From contig JANQBS010000193.1 of the NCBI GenBank assembly GCA_033085395.1, positions 1-64,000 on the forward strand: DNA of 64,000 bases, read 5' to 3'. The position numbers and the translations under genes are program-made. The stretch is from Xanthoparmelia taractica. Its lineage: Eukaryota; Ascomycota; Lecanoromycetes; Lecanorales; Parmeliaceae. This document shows positions 23,801 to 35,476 of this stretch, piece by piece. Position 1 is the first letter of the stretch. Each line of letters starts with the position of its first letter. A model generated the notes under the pieces. The model was not told the origin of the DNA and ran no database searches. It saw only the letters and a list, made by a program, of their open reading frames with translations.

Positions 23801-25844
23801 GATCCGCTTTATTAAAATAATCTATTCGTCGATATTAAAGCTTCACTACTTTCTCGTTAATTAGACTAATTATTAGAGCTCTTATATTTTACTAAATAAG
23901 CGTTACGATTCTAGTCGTTAACTAAGTAACTTCAAGAATATAAGTGTTATTAATCTTAGAAGCACTTTCAATAAGCTTAATATTTCGAAAGATATAATAA
24001 TCGTCCCCTTTAAACGAGATCGCGAATTCTTTTTAAGTTACTTAACTAATTAAGAACAACTCGCATATAAGTGCTAGCACATATAGTACGTCACTAACGC
24101 TCACTACGTTACTAGTTTTATTCGATACTAGTTATTTCATCTCAACTATATCGCGACTCTATATTTATACGATAATTTCATTAGCGATTAAGATCCTCGC
24201 TTGATACGACTAATATTTAGTGAACTCGTTCTTATTAAAGTATATATAATTAATATAGCCCGAATCGATTATTTAATCGTATATTATACTAAGCGAAATA
24301 GTTCTAATCGTATAGACTAGAATTTAAGTTAAAGTCTTATTAATAATTTAATCTTCAAAGATTTCTTTCTCGAAGTTTAAAGAAAGAGATAAAGATTCAG
24401 AGGTCTTCTAACTAATATCGCCAGTCAAATTCGCGTTAGAATTAAGTTGAGTTATTAACTTAGTCTCCGCTTTCTCCTACTAAGAAGAAATTAAAATTAG
24501 ATTCTAATCGAGAACGCAGTATACTAGCTCTTTAAGTGTCGCTTTTTTATCACATTTAAGTATAAAAATAGCGACCTTTAGACCTCAATACTTATCGTCT
24601 TCTTTAATATCTACTTCGTATATAATTAAGTAAGCTATAATCAAAATATAAGGAGTGTTATTATTATTATTCATAAAATCGTTAGGTCTCTCGCTATTAA
24701 TTATATTCGCCTTAGGCTTATTCTTTTAACTTTTAGATATCTTTTCTAAGTGTAGAGTTTAGCAGTTAAATAATTAATGTCTTTTCTTCTTCCCATTAAT
24801 TAATAAGATACACTTTAAGCACTTCGAAGCGTTATTATTCCCTTTATAGTTACTACTATTAAGGTTCTTCGACGCTCGATCATTAGTATTACTATTATTA
24901 TTTTCTCGGCCACGTCCGAAGGTTCTCCCTTCACGACCTAAGTTATTATTAAATCTAGAGTTCTTATTCTCTTATTCCTTAAATCTCTTTATAGAAGCGA
25001 TTATAGCTTACTTCTTAATATCTCGTTTAAGTAGTCGATCTTCTTCGTAAAGAAGCGTGACTATCTTATTAAAGTCGAGTATATTATCGAGTTAAGTAAT
25101 CAAGCGATATACGAAGTCTTTATATTTTAAGTTCAAATTATTTAATAATAAAATTATTAGAATTCAATTCTCGATTAACGCTTCTATTCGTTTAAGATTC
25201 TTAAATTTTATTCGAATATTAGCGATATAAATCTCAATTAAGTTCTCACTTATAGAAAGGAATATAGTTTATAGCTCTTACAATTTTATAAATTATAGAA
25301 CGAAGCCAGAGTTCGAGTAGTTCGTCTATAGCTTAATTCATCGATTTATAGTTATATTATTATTCTTAATTACTTCTACTAATTTCTTATTACACATTAA
25401 ATAGATAAGCTTCGAAGCTTAATTATTCTAATTCTTTTATATTTAAACGACTACTTAATAGACTAACGCTTATATATTCGTAGATACTAAGTTATTAGAT
25501 AGGTCCTTAGGGAAGACTTTAATTCCTTAATCAACTATCTTCTATAGACCGTAATATTTAAGAGCACTTCTTATCTTCTTAAATCATAATTAATAGTTTT
25601 CCTATTCTTTAAGCTTAAGAAAGTTTTAGATCTATGTTAACGCGTTCGCCTATATATTAAACGACTATATTATAGTTATATTAAGACCAGATATTATAAA
25701 AATCCTTATTTAACTCTCACAAAAGACTAGATATTTAGGGATATTTAAATATCTATTCCCCACACGCAGTTAGTTATCAATTAAGTATCTATTTCTTAGT
25801 TAATAATAATAAGACCATAGATATAAAATTCCGAGCTTATAACC

Positions 25845-26007
25845 TATTGAATTAAAGGATTAAGTGGTCTTATGAAGTATAAATTAATTGCTTAATTGAA
25901 TAGAAGAGACGGACTATCTAGCTAGGGGATGGAGAAACGCCAAGACTACGCTAAGACGCTTAGTCAGCTTGCGGCGTAAACGGCCTCCTATTGGCTGAAT
26001 TCCAACA
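25845..26007 (-). repeat. 5' LTR of copia element
   Basis: 163 bp and the direct-repeat partner of 20650-20812. The primer-binding site lies immediately inside it (about 25831-25844). Confidence 0.88.
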
Positions 26008-26256
26008 ATCTTGAGTGTAGTCTTCGTTCCTCTGGCATACGTGGCCACACTCTTTAGCATATCCGACCCATACAGACTCGGAGGAGAACTTTTTTGAGTC
26101 TATTTTATGATTGCAATTCCCTTGATCGCCCTTGTTTTGCTGGGATATTATACTCTGGAGCTGGGATACACTGGTGGCGGAATACGGTGGTCATTCCGCA
26201 CAGCTGTGAGTACTGTCAAGAAGAACATCAAGAAACACAGGGAAGGGCGGATCTGA

Positions 26257-27037
26257 AAACGATCTTTCACGATATTATGAAACCAACACTATTGACTCTG
26301 ATTATGAAGCTTTTAGCACATCAAATTTGATTATTAGACGAGTCTTTCTCGACGCAGCTACGTAGCTTTGAAGATATCGAGCTTCGTTACCCCTATGCGT
26401 GCGCAGAGAAATTGAATAAAGAACCGAGTTATAGCATAGATAATACTATCTCATACAACTGGTTTACACTGCGCAATGGAGTGGGGTGGGAAAGGGTTTA
26501 GACCCCTTCACCTCACCTCAAAGCCAGGTTGGGTCTCTTTAGAGGTTAAGGGGCCCCCAAAACATCCCAAGCAGCGATTTTTCGTAGGATTATAAGAGTT
26601 TTCTATAGGGCTACAACGGTACTGTGGGGTAACGAGCAGCCCTTATCAACACCACTCTATACTTCTATCTACGACATATCTATATCTAATCATCTTTCTA
26701 ATTATTGTAGACCTAGAACGTCTATTGCGCATCGATCTCGGGGCAAAATAGCCTAATCCATAGGGGTTACTCTCGATTTCTGGGACCCTAAAGAACCCTC
26801 CCAACCTTACGCTGGGGTACCTCGAAGCGGGTTACAACATAAGCTTTAAAAAGGCTCCGAGGTCCCACCACAAACCCCAGCCCACATCAAGGCCCTAATA
26901 AGGTCTCAGTGTCAAGCTTTCCAATGTCTTTTCCGCACGACAAAAGCCACTTTTACTATTTAAATTTTCTCCGGCGGTTCATCGTACTCAGGGGCATTTA
27001 AAGAAGACCAAGGTATTTGGCTGAGAGGACCGCCGAA
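26257..27037. other. Intergenic, 5' of ADE1
   Basis: No gene seen. The proximal part is presumably the ADE1 promoter. I could not point to a specific site such as a Bas1-type box. Confidence 0.45.
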
Positions 27038-28825
27038 ATGTCGTCTCAAGCGATGACCTCGATTGACCTCAAGTCCCTGGAGCTGGTCGCGAGGTACGTT
27101 TCCCTACGCTTTAAAACTATTATTGCGTATCCCTGTCATGTTTCTTTGAGAAGTGACATTCGAACACAGTGGTAAAGTAAGAGAATTATACAAGATCGAC
27201 GAGTCTACTCTCCTCATGGTCGTCACCGATAGAGTGTCTGCATATGACGACATCCTCTCTACTGGAATCCCCGATAAAGGGGCTATCTTGTGTCAGATGT
27301 CAGGTATTCCTAAGAATTCTTCAATCCATGCTTTTTCACCCTCCATTTTACCCTCCTCCCCGCCCCCCCCCCCGAACTGTTAGTGAATATCTTCAGAAGT
27401 CACTAATCCAAATGCCTGTAGCGTTCTGGTTCAATCTTCTCGGCGCCCAATTACCTAACTTCAAACATCATGTTCTGAGCCTTAAGCCACCATCCGGCTG
27501 CCAGATCGTGTCTCCTTCGGAGAAAGCGACTTTACGAGGTCGATGTATGCAAATCCAGGCCTTGAAGGTGTTTCCCATCGAGGTCATCGTCCGGGGCTAC
27601 CTCACAGGGTCTGCATGGGATGAGTAAGTCCAGCCACGTCATCTAATTAAGCTTCTGTCGCAGCTTTCAATTTCCTAACTTAGTTATTGTTTGTATAGAT
27701 ACAAAAAGTGTTCCACAGTTCACGGTATTCCGCAGCCGGCGGGGCTGCAACGCTGTCAGGCGTTCCCGGGGGGGGGGCCGATCTACACAGTAAGTCTACT
27801 TCTGGATCGCGTTTACTCCTGCGAGTATTTCAAAGCAGATCCTTTATATACTACTTTCGAGCACTCCTATGCAGGAGACTGAGACGACATTTAACAGCCG
27901 TCCACGAAAGCGTCCCAAGGTTTTCATGACGAGAATATTCCGCCCGAGGAGGCAAGAAGGATTGTGGGCGAAAGGTGGGCTGGGGAGATTGAAAATCTTG
28001 CCCTCAGTATCTACAAGACCGCTCATTCGTTCGCTGTAAGTAATTTTGAGCGCCATTACTTCCCGGCCATGTCTTAGGGCATGGACAAAAAGAATATACA
28101 TTCCCAGAACTCGAGATCATGCACTTGAGTTCTCCTTTATAGTCAGACCTAATTTCCGTTGTCCAGATGAAGAGGGGCATATCATCGCCGATACCAAGAT
28201 GGAATTCGGTAGCTTCTTCGCTTTCCCAATATGTATTGTTATTTTGCTAATGAGATAACACAGCCCTTGACGAGAAGAACGGCGAGATAGTTGTTGTAGA
28301 CGAGCTATTGTAGGTTTCACATCTCAACATCTCCTTTCCTCTGCGCATAGAATATATTCTGCGACCGTAGAACTGCTCCCGAAAATAATCCCTACCGGTC
28401 ATCTACGTGAAGCGCTGACGTCTTAATGCGATAGAACTCCCGACAGCTCCCGTTTCTGGCCAGCGCCGGTCCGTGTGGGCGAAGAGCAACCGAGCTTCGA
28501 TAAGCAGCACATTCGTGAGGACTTGAAAACCCATGGTCTGGTGGGAAAACCTGGCGTAAGTCATCCTCATGGGTTTACCACAGCTCCCTGGACAAGGCTC
28601 TCAGCAACTTCAGTACATTCCGTCCGCTCCTCTCAAGACATGAACTGACCGATTTCCCCAGGTAGAGCTACCCGAGCACATTGTTTTGAAAACGACAAAT
28701 GCATACAGGGAGGTTTTTAGAAGGTAGGTTACGGTTTTCATCTGTGTTTATCTACCCGCGATGCTAACTACCATAGGCTCACCGGCCAAACCCTTGAGCA
28801 GGCCCTAGTAGCGTTAGGGGAGTGA
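27038..28825 (+). CDS. ADE1: SAICAR synthetase (purine biosynthesis)
   Basis: This cytosolic enzyme joins aspartate to CAIR using ATP, the SAICAR step of de novo purine synthesis (EC 6.3.2.6). Family landmarks appear in order: G-K-V-R-E-L-Y, T-D-R-V-S-A-Y-D, G-I-P-D-K-G, F-W-F-N-L-L-G, V-R-G-Y-L-T-G-S-A-W, T-V-H-G-I, P-S-T-K-A, H-D-E-N-I, I-A-D-T-K-M-E-F and P-D-S-S-R-F-W. I infer ten exons: 27038-27093, 27170-27303, 27422-27623, 27699-27789, 27898-28039, 28167-28208, 28264-28309, 28435-28555, 28662-28723, 28777-28825. All junctions keep phase and use GT..AG; the 28040 donor is the least certain. The usual E-F-G of the I-A-D-x-K-x-E-F-G signature reads E-F-A here. Intron 2 contains a run of 12 C. 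The gene is isolated between two copia sequences. Confidence 0.85.
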
Positions 28826-29865
28826 ATGATGACAGTGTACATGGTATTTAAAAGTCAGAGGGCGCCCATCAAATGAAGGGGTCTTTCAAATATGTAAAAA
28901 AGGAAGAGGATATAGGGTAATAGAATAGATTCTCCATTGTTACGACTCTAGAGCGGGTAGTAGCAAAGAGAACATACTTACTCATTTATTATATCACGAG
29001 ACTACAATAGAAAGCTACCAACGACATGAAAATCAAATTGAAAACCCGTGCACTAATCTAGTAGGTACTCGTACACTCCCAGGGCACGGCCTTTTCGATT
29101 CCTTGCATGCAAAAAGCAGCATCAGCCTACGTATGCGCTGAGCTTACATCTTCCCAATAATTTAAAAGTGATTTAAACGGAAAGCAAACAATAGAACAGC
29201 TACTAGGTTTACCTAATCAATCCATGGGTGAACTACGAGAGGAATGAATCACAACGGCGATGATGTGGGATGTGCTTAGCGGATTATCTAATATTGAAAG
29301 TTAATTAATCACAGGTGAATTGATTATTACGGTAGACCCGCTAGGCAAGCTAGGAAGGACTTAAAAGGAGAATTGATATATATATTAAAGGTATTCATCC
29401 GATCACAACAACCGAGGCAATAGAAATGGACCTACCAATCTTGAAGAAAGGTGGATCCGTTATACGGAACCTGCACCGAATAACAAGTGGTTCCGGTCCA
29501 GCTCCTTAGAACGTACGTAACGCAGCTGCCAAATAACTGGCGAGCTCTCGATGGCTAAGCCAGATGCGGCGTAGGTCAATGAAGCATGATAAAGAACGGC
29601 TGAAGCGATGAAAGAGCACTTCGAGGCAGACCGACCGAGGGTTTAACGAATCCGCACAAAAAGATAGATAGTCTTGGTGCTATGTTTTCTTTGGGTAGTA
29701 GGCAGCCCTAGTATTATAGATCGAAAGAGGTTGAAGTTGAGTATCATCGAAAATGTGGTATGAGACAAGTTTTTCCGTAGGACGTGCCGAGAAGATGAGT
29801 GAGTGAGATATTGGAGCAGAATGATTCGAAGACTCCGTTCGCTACAAATGAGTTTAGTTGAGCCT
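28826..29865. other. Intergenic, nothing recognised
   Basis: GC-normal DNA downstream of ADE1. No frame, RNA gene or repeat structure that I can support. Confidence 0.5.
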
Positions 29866-30029
29866 TATTGGATTGGAGGATTAAGTGGTCTCATATGTAG
29901 TATGAATTAATTGCTTGATTGATAGGAGTGACGGACTATCTAGCTAGAATATGGAGAAACGCCAAGACGCTGCCAAGACGCTTAGTCAGCTTGCGGCGTA
30001 AACGGTCTTCTATTAGCTAAATTCCAACA
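29866..30029 (-). repeat. Copia LTR (third copy)
   Basis: 164 bp; ends ..attccaaca on the plus strand, like the others. Confidence 0.85.
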
Positions 30030-30740
30030 CTTTCACATAGTTCAAATAAAGGCTATTTTTCGCTATTAGTTCAACACTCTTATATAGTCTTTATTCGAAT
30101 TATTTAATCGATCTATTATAGTTCCATTTAACGTATAAAGATTATAAAATTCTAATAGATTATTTTATTTTAGAACGAATAAGTTAATATAATAGTAGCT
30201 ATCGAAAACGATTTAATACGCTTTCGCTTTATCTTAGTATTAATTATTTAATTTTAATATTATTTCGATATCATCTCGAATTTACTATATTTTAGAGTAT
30301 AATACTTTTTAATAAGTCGTATAAAATCGTCGTCGCTAATAGAACGATAGAGTTCGATAATATAGACTATTATCTTGAATTTATAGTTAAATTTATTAGG
30401 CGTAAAACGTTATTTAATAGGGTTACTAATCGTAGAGATTATAACGTCGGCAATTTTTATAGAGACTTCGATTTATTTGATTAGAGCTGCGAGAGTTAGT
30501 GTTACGAGAACTTAATCTTAAGTATACTTCTATAGCTTTTGCTTGCGTCGTAGAGTACGTATATTAATAAGCTATTTGGAATAGTTATTCTTATTAAGTT
30601 AACGAATAAGTAATTTAAAAGAATAGATTCAATAGTATACGTTGAGTAGTTATCTTTAAAAAATTAATCTAATAAAAATTAGAGTATATATAGTAGCGTT
30701 CTAAATAGCGTTAAAATCGAGCTTATAATCTATTGAAATA
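29866..30740 (-). mobile_element. Short copia derivative with one LTR
   Basis: An LTR at 29866-30029 matches the other copia LTRs and is followed by about 115 bp similar to the 3' internal end of the complete element (20813 onward). About 575 bp of unrelated AT-rich DNA comes next. At about 30722-30738 the sequence cgagcttataatctattgaa matches the primer-binding site and first LTR bases. The second LTR is not recognisable, and no target duplication can be defined. It looks like a non-autonomous (TRIM/LARD-like) or internally deleted, truncated relative. Confidence 0.6.
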
Positions 30741-30879
30741 TTTAGAAATAAATAATTAATTTTTTTAAATGCTTTTCTGGAGTCGACTCTATTTAATATA
30801 TAAATTTATGTGACTAGCCGGGCGAATACCAAGAGAAGACTGGGAACTAACATTTGAAAGTTAAATTTCAATAGTGTTA

Positions 30880-31697
30880 GAGAAAGAATAACTAGATTTT
30901 CCGAATATTTATAATTGTTAATCGTTTTTTCGAAAAGAAAGATCTAAATAGCTAGATTAATTATATAACTATTGCATCGAAGACGTCGCTATTTAGTATT
31001 ATAAAGAACTTCTTAATTATATAAAGAATAAGCAATAATCTTAATAAGAGAGTTATTTTAATAAGCATTATCTATAACTAGATAGTCTAATTTATTACGA
31101 ATCTTATAGTTATCGAGTATACTAAGAATAATCGCCATCTAATTTTCGCTTAAATAATCACCTTGTAGCTCTATAAGATCGAGAGTAATAGAATATAGCT
31201 TTAACTTCTTACTCGTAACATGTACGACTACGACTAATAGTCCTAGGTTATTTATTAACGTCTATATATCGTATGTATTATAAATATCTAATAGAGCTGT
31301 AGCTAGCATATAGCGTAGTCGTTGTTTACCCTTAGTAAATAGATCTTTCGTATAGAGTTTAATAGTTATATTAGAGTCTAGCAGTATACGATTAATAACG
31401 GGATTAACGTATTCTAAAAGGTTCGGAAGCCTCTATCCCTAATCTATTTAAAGGGGAATCTATTGAAATAGTCTATTAAAGATATAGATACTTCAAAATA
31501 GTCTTATTAAGGTCTACTCTTATAAGTTCCTTCCGTCTCTCTTCTTTTATCTAGATATTAATTTCAGCCCCTCGAAGAATAGCTATATTAATTACTATGT
31601 CTTCCCTTCTTCTCTTTTCTGCTATATTGCTAGCCGTAGAGTCAATAGAGTGTTTTTCTTTCAGATGCCGTGAGATCGCTCCTGTGCCGCCACTGAG
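30880..31697 (-). pseudogene. hAT transposase remnant fused to the ankyrin gene
   Basis: Read on the minus strand from 31697 downward, the frame of the ankyrin gene continues past its stop into S-G-G-T-G-A-I-S-R-H-L-K-E-K-H, the second half of a BED-type zinc finger. It then runs as S-N-I-A-E-K-R-R-R-E-D-I-V until a TAG at 31551-31553. Further on, in shifted frames, come E-Y-V-N-P-V-I-N-R and L-G-L-L-V-V-V-V-H-V-T-S-K-K-L-K-L. A Y-L-V-I-D-N-A-Y segment and R-R-L-R-C-N-S-Y-I-I-N-L-A follow; the last two are the hAT catalytic D-N-A and C-x-x-H-x-x-N-L-like positions. Stops are mostly at former Gln/Trp codons. Similarity ends near 30880, so the dimerisation domain is missing. Confidence 0.75.
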
Positions 31698-34600
31698 TTA
31701 GTAGACTTTGGAGCAACGGTTGTAGCACAGTGTAGTCCCCCCCCGACTAATATACTCAGTAATATCAGAAGTCTTAGCCCTAGAAGTCTTAGCTCTAGAT
31801 CTCTTGGAGTCGGTCTGTGACTTAGGTGGGAAGTGATTTGACTTCCCAGTCCCAGGCCTAGGCGCACTCATTCGCACTCGTCTTCGAAGCTCGCGGTCAA
31901 CGCTTCGAACACGCGCACCACCGCCGGATACTATTTCACCGCCTGCGTTGGTCTGTGGCTCAGGTGGGAGTAGATCTGAAGGCCTCGCCCTACTAAATGG
32001 TACCGTGAAGTTTCGTCCAATCCGTCGGAGATGTGGGATTTCTTCAATCAACATTTTGACCACGCTTTCTTGTCCCGCGATCACGGCTGCTCGCATAGCC
32101 CTTTCCCCTCCAACGCCGAACATCTCGAATTCTGATGTATCCGGTCTATTCTGGAGCAGAATTTTTATGATTCCGAGGTGACCTTTAAACGAAGCTGTCT
32201 CGAGAGCAGCGTCGTAGCAAGCACTCCAATGACAAGATCCTTCTGAACAAGCTAGGAGCAGCTTTACCGTCGCAATGTGGCCATTGAGAGCAGCGGCTTG
32301 CAGAGCGTTATCATCCCCTATGTCCATCCGTGCTCCATGATGCAACAAGAGGTGAACAACAGCGTTGTGACCACCAAGCGATGCGGCCCTCAAGGGAGAG
32401 CCGTAGCGACCGCGGGCATATACATCTGCTCCTCGATCGATCAACCAGCGAACCATCGTTTCTCGTCCGCCGAACGCGGCAGCTTGTACCAGATTCCCAA
32501 AGTGGCCTCCTGTGGCGTTCACGTCTTCACATTGAGCTAGCAGGGATCTTGCAACAGAGGCTCGGCCTCTGTACAGTGCCAATTGCAAGGCTTGATAGAT
32601 GTGTTCGTAGGCTAAGGAATTGTTCAACAAATTGCTGAAAGTCAGTAATGGAGTTTTTGGACAGACGTACACATATCGGTAGGCTTTGAAATTGATTGTT
32701 CCAGATCATTTCGATTTAGCAAAACAGTTACCACTGAGTGGTTTCCGGCGTAACAGACGCTTATTAAAGCTGCCTTCAGATTGCATCTACTTATGATGTC
32801 TTCGCAAGTAAGGAGGTACTGGATTGAGTTTTCATGGCCACCAGCGATTGCGGCTTGAAGCACATCTTCAAACCTTCCCGGGGCGAATGGGTCGGCGCCG
32901 TGGTCTAACAAATATTGCAGAGCCCGTTCATGGCCGTGAAAGGCTGCAGCTTGCAAAGGATTACCATAGCGGCCTCCAGATGTATTGACAGAACCACCTT
33001 GTGCAATGAGGAATTCGAGAATAGCAAGGTTGCCATTCCTCGCGCTCAAATATATCGCAGAGGCACCATCATCATTTTTCTCATTGTAGTCAACTTGACG
33101 GCCACAAGCTAGTGCTCGCGAATGAGTAGAATTAAGAACTGATAGCAGCCCATAGATGGATGATGCGATCAGTGGCGTTCTAGATGGGCTCTGGACAGCA
33201 GCAAGCTTTTGCAAACGCAGATCCCATGGCAGAAGTGAGAGTGTCACTTCTTTAGCATCGTCCAGCCATTCTTGGAAGCAGGTCCCTTCATGATCGAATG
33301 CAAACTTCAGGAGAAGAGTGTCAGCCACGGCTCGGGTCTCTAATTCATCAATTCTCGAGTAGTGCAAACCCCAGGAGGATGCTGCGTAGGTTCGGATATT
33401 CTGCGGACCGTCCGAAAGCGGGCTCTCTTCGCTTCGACATGTTAACAGGAGCTCTGATAGTAAGAGTGGCACTGGTGGACATACCAGTCCACTTGAACCT
33501 CACTCGGAACATCAATGTAGTACTCGAGACACCGTTGAAAGGCTGAATGGTGCGTGATCGACGATGAGAATTCGAGACGTCGCTCTAGATGTTCTCGCAC
33601 AGAGGGATGGACGAAGCAGAATATCATCGAATTGTCGTCGAAGATCAACAGGTTACAACATACATCCAGGAAAATCTCTACAGAGAGCATAGATTCCTGT
33701 GTCAATCATAAGTAGTCTGCTCTGCTCACGCAAAGATATACTTTGCCTGGGTACCTTAGAGTCCTTCCGAACGAGACCATTACGCCTAATCAACGATGCC
33801 ATCATATCAGATGCAAGTATCGGGGCCTGCGCCGCTAGCAACCAGGCAAAGACTTGCTTGGCGATTCTCTTTGCCTCCTCTTCTGACTCATTGACACTTC
33901 TGTAGACGCTGTCAAGAATCTCTTCAAGGGTAGGCGGTAGCCTTCTCAAAGCGGCCACAACATCTTCCTCGAGCTTGAAAATTCGACCATTGCATAGATG
34001 TTGTAGCTGCAGCGATGCCCACAGAAACATCTCGCCCGTGCCATCAATAATTTCTGAAATGATGTCTTCCCGCAAGCTATTGGACACCAAACCACCCAGA
34101 AGGCGCTTCTGTTCAATCGCATTCGAAACATGATGATTGACGAATGCGGTGACGTCCTTCGAATTTTCCGCTGATGTCACGCGGATAGAGCTTGCATGAT
34201 GAAGACTCCGCGCAATTGCGGCCTCTTCTCTGCTTGATACAAAGACTTTGAGGACGCTCAAAGATTTATCGACCAGGTGCTGAAGAGCGCTTAAGAGGCC
34301 CTGACTAGCGTTGCTGAGTTCATCGACGCCGTCGATGACAATCGTTGCAGGAGCTTCCGAAGTCAATTCGAGTATTAACTGAGTACATTCCGAGGGAGCA
34401 AGAGTCCTAACATCCAGTCCATCGCGTTCTGCGTCAAGTAGTCTTTGTTTGTACTCTGCTGCGATCGTATGTCGGACTTGGCCGTCAGGACTAGAGCAGG
34501 AGAGTTGCTTCAATATAGCTCGCAAAATCTCAGTCGCATCCGCTCGACACGATTCGGTGTTTTCTCTCGAACAATAGAAATACGCTACAGGAGCAGCATC

Positions 34601-35386
34601 CTCCACGACAGCTGCATCTTCTAGAAGCTTCTGGATCACTACTGCACTGAGTTTGCTCTTACCAGCTCCGGGAATTCCATGCAGAGAATTAACATTTTTA
34701 GTCAATGCCGAAATCATTTCTGCATGCATGATGTCTGCGAGCTTGTGGACAGCCATTTCCTCCTTCAAAATCAGCTCGAAATGACTCTGGACAGTATCTG
34801 CAGGCCTGACAATGCTCTTGGCTAACCGCTCCGCGGTGGATTGGTTATAGTACCGTCCAGCTTTCGCTAAGTATCTCAGGATAGCTGAGTAAAGCACGAT
34901 CAGTGTTTCGGATAGTCTTTCTTGCGTTACGGATGGCGTATGGCTAATTGAATGGAGATAGGCGGCTTCGAAAATGGCATACCGGGCAATGAGCCTCGAG
35001 ACTGTCTCCACACCTTCAGCTATGGCGCCAAACGTTTGGACATCATTGAACGTGATCTGGAGGAGAAATCTGACAGCGGCCCAAGGGAGCGCCGCATGAG
35101 TCGGATCATATTGGACTGCTGCGTCCCCAACCTGTATGAACTTGCCAACCCAAACAGCAATCTTGTCGACCAAGTCTCTAACGATTAACGATTCACCGGA
35201 GCTTTTCTTGAATTTCCAGCGTTTCTGCATGCAGATGGTCTGTTTTGCCCTTACCAAAGAGAGGATGTTATCTAGCACCGCGACCTTATCCGTACAAGAG
35301 ATATCTAGCTGAGCTTTGTCGTCGTCTCCCACCTTGGCAATGGCGATAGCCCAAAGGTCTTTCGTTTGAGTTGTAAACGTCGTCAT
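31698..35386 (-). CDS. NACHT-ankyrin NLR-like protein
   Basis: I predict 1,180 residues from four exons: 33755-35386, 33504-33696, 32673-33453, 31698-32634. The introns are 58, 50 and 38 bp; all are phase-consistent, though the last is unusually short. A helical N-terminal domain (about 10-220, with H-A-A-L-P-W-A-A-V-R-F-L-L-Q) resembles those preceding NACHT modules in fungi. Walker A is G-I-P-G-A-G-K-S (237-244), Walker B T-I-V-I-D-G-V-D-E-L (348-357), with S-S-R-E-E sensor-like residues after it. A winged-helix-like stretch and S-V-R-E-H-L-E follow. The C-terminal half has about eight ankyrin repeats (G-N-P-L-Q-A-A-A-F-H-G-H type). Fungal NLRs of this type oligomerise on ligand sensing to trigger effector or cell-death responses. 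The last ~50 residues are basic and end in half of a BED zinc finger (C1172, C1176) from a hAT transposase. Confidence 0.8.
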
Positions 35387-35476
35387 ACTTATCTTACTAT
35401 CATGAAATTCTAAAGGAAGCGATTTCACGGTCGACCACGGAAGATTGAAAGAAATCTAGAACGAGGCTGCCAAACG

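Larger units (their letters stand above)
20650..26007 (-). mobile_element. RIP-degraded Ty1/copia retrotransposon
   Basis: It is bounded by 163-bp LTRs and a perfect 5-bp target duplication ATCTT (20645-20649 and 26008-26012). The orientation is minus: the primer-binding site next to the right LTR reads GGTTATAAGCTCGG on the minus strand. This is a RIP-altered version of the half-tRNA initiator-Met site GGTTATGAGC used by many copia elements. A gag zinc-knuckle-like C-L-K-C..H..C patch lies at about 24770-24821 and the reverse transcriptase box near 21841-21857, in 5'-to-3' order on the minus strand. The polymerase box reads Y-I-N-N-I instead of Y-V-D-D-I. The internal region is too mutated to encode protein. 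Confidence 0.88.
19296..26256 (+). pseudogene. CorA-like membrane protein, split by copia element
   Basis: Exon 1 (19296-19917) joins exon 2 (from 19959) through a 41-bp GTGAGT..CTAG intron. The frame then reads smoothly to 20649 and is interrupted by a 5,358-bp LTR retrotransposon. Skipping the element and one ATCTT target copy, the same frame resumes at 26008. It encodes a transmembrane segment (A-I-P-L-I-A-L-V-L-L-G) and a basic tail, ending with TGA at 26254-26256. The layout (soluble helical N-terminal half, Gln/Glu-rich coiled region, two C-terminal membrane spans with an L-A-Y-V-A-T-L-F-S-type first span) fits the fungal CorA-like transporter family. A separate TGA at 26095-26097, between the two spans where a Trp codon is expected, is a second lesion. 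The truncated product would lose both membrane spans and end in LTR-derived residues. Confidence 0.75.

Noticed and set aside
31698..31700. Ankyrin stop codon as a unique late mutation
   Set aside because: The RIP-dead copy carries the same TAA at the matching position (about 12790-12800), so the stop either predates the duplication or was hit in both copies; it cannot be called recent.
33442..33754. Frame changes in the NACHT-ankyrin gene suggesting a pseudogene
   Set aside because: Both changes coincide with 58-bp and 50-bp GT..AG introns that preserve phase, so splicing explains them.
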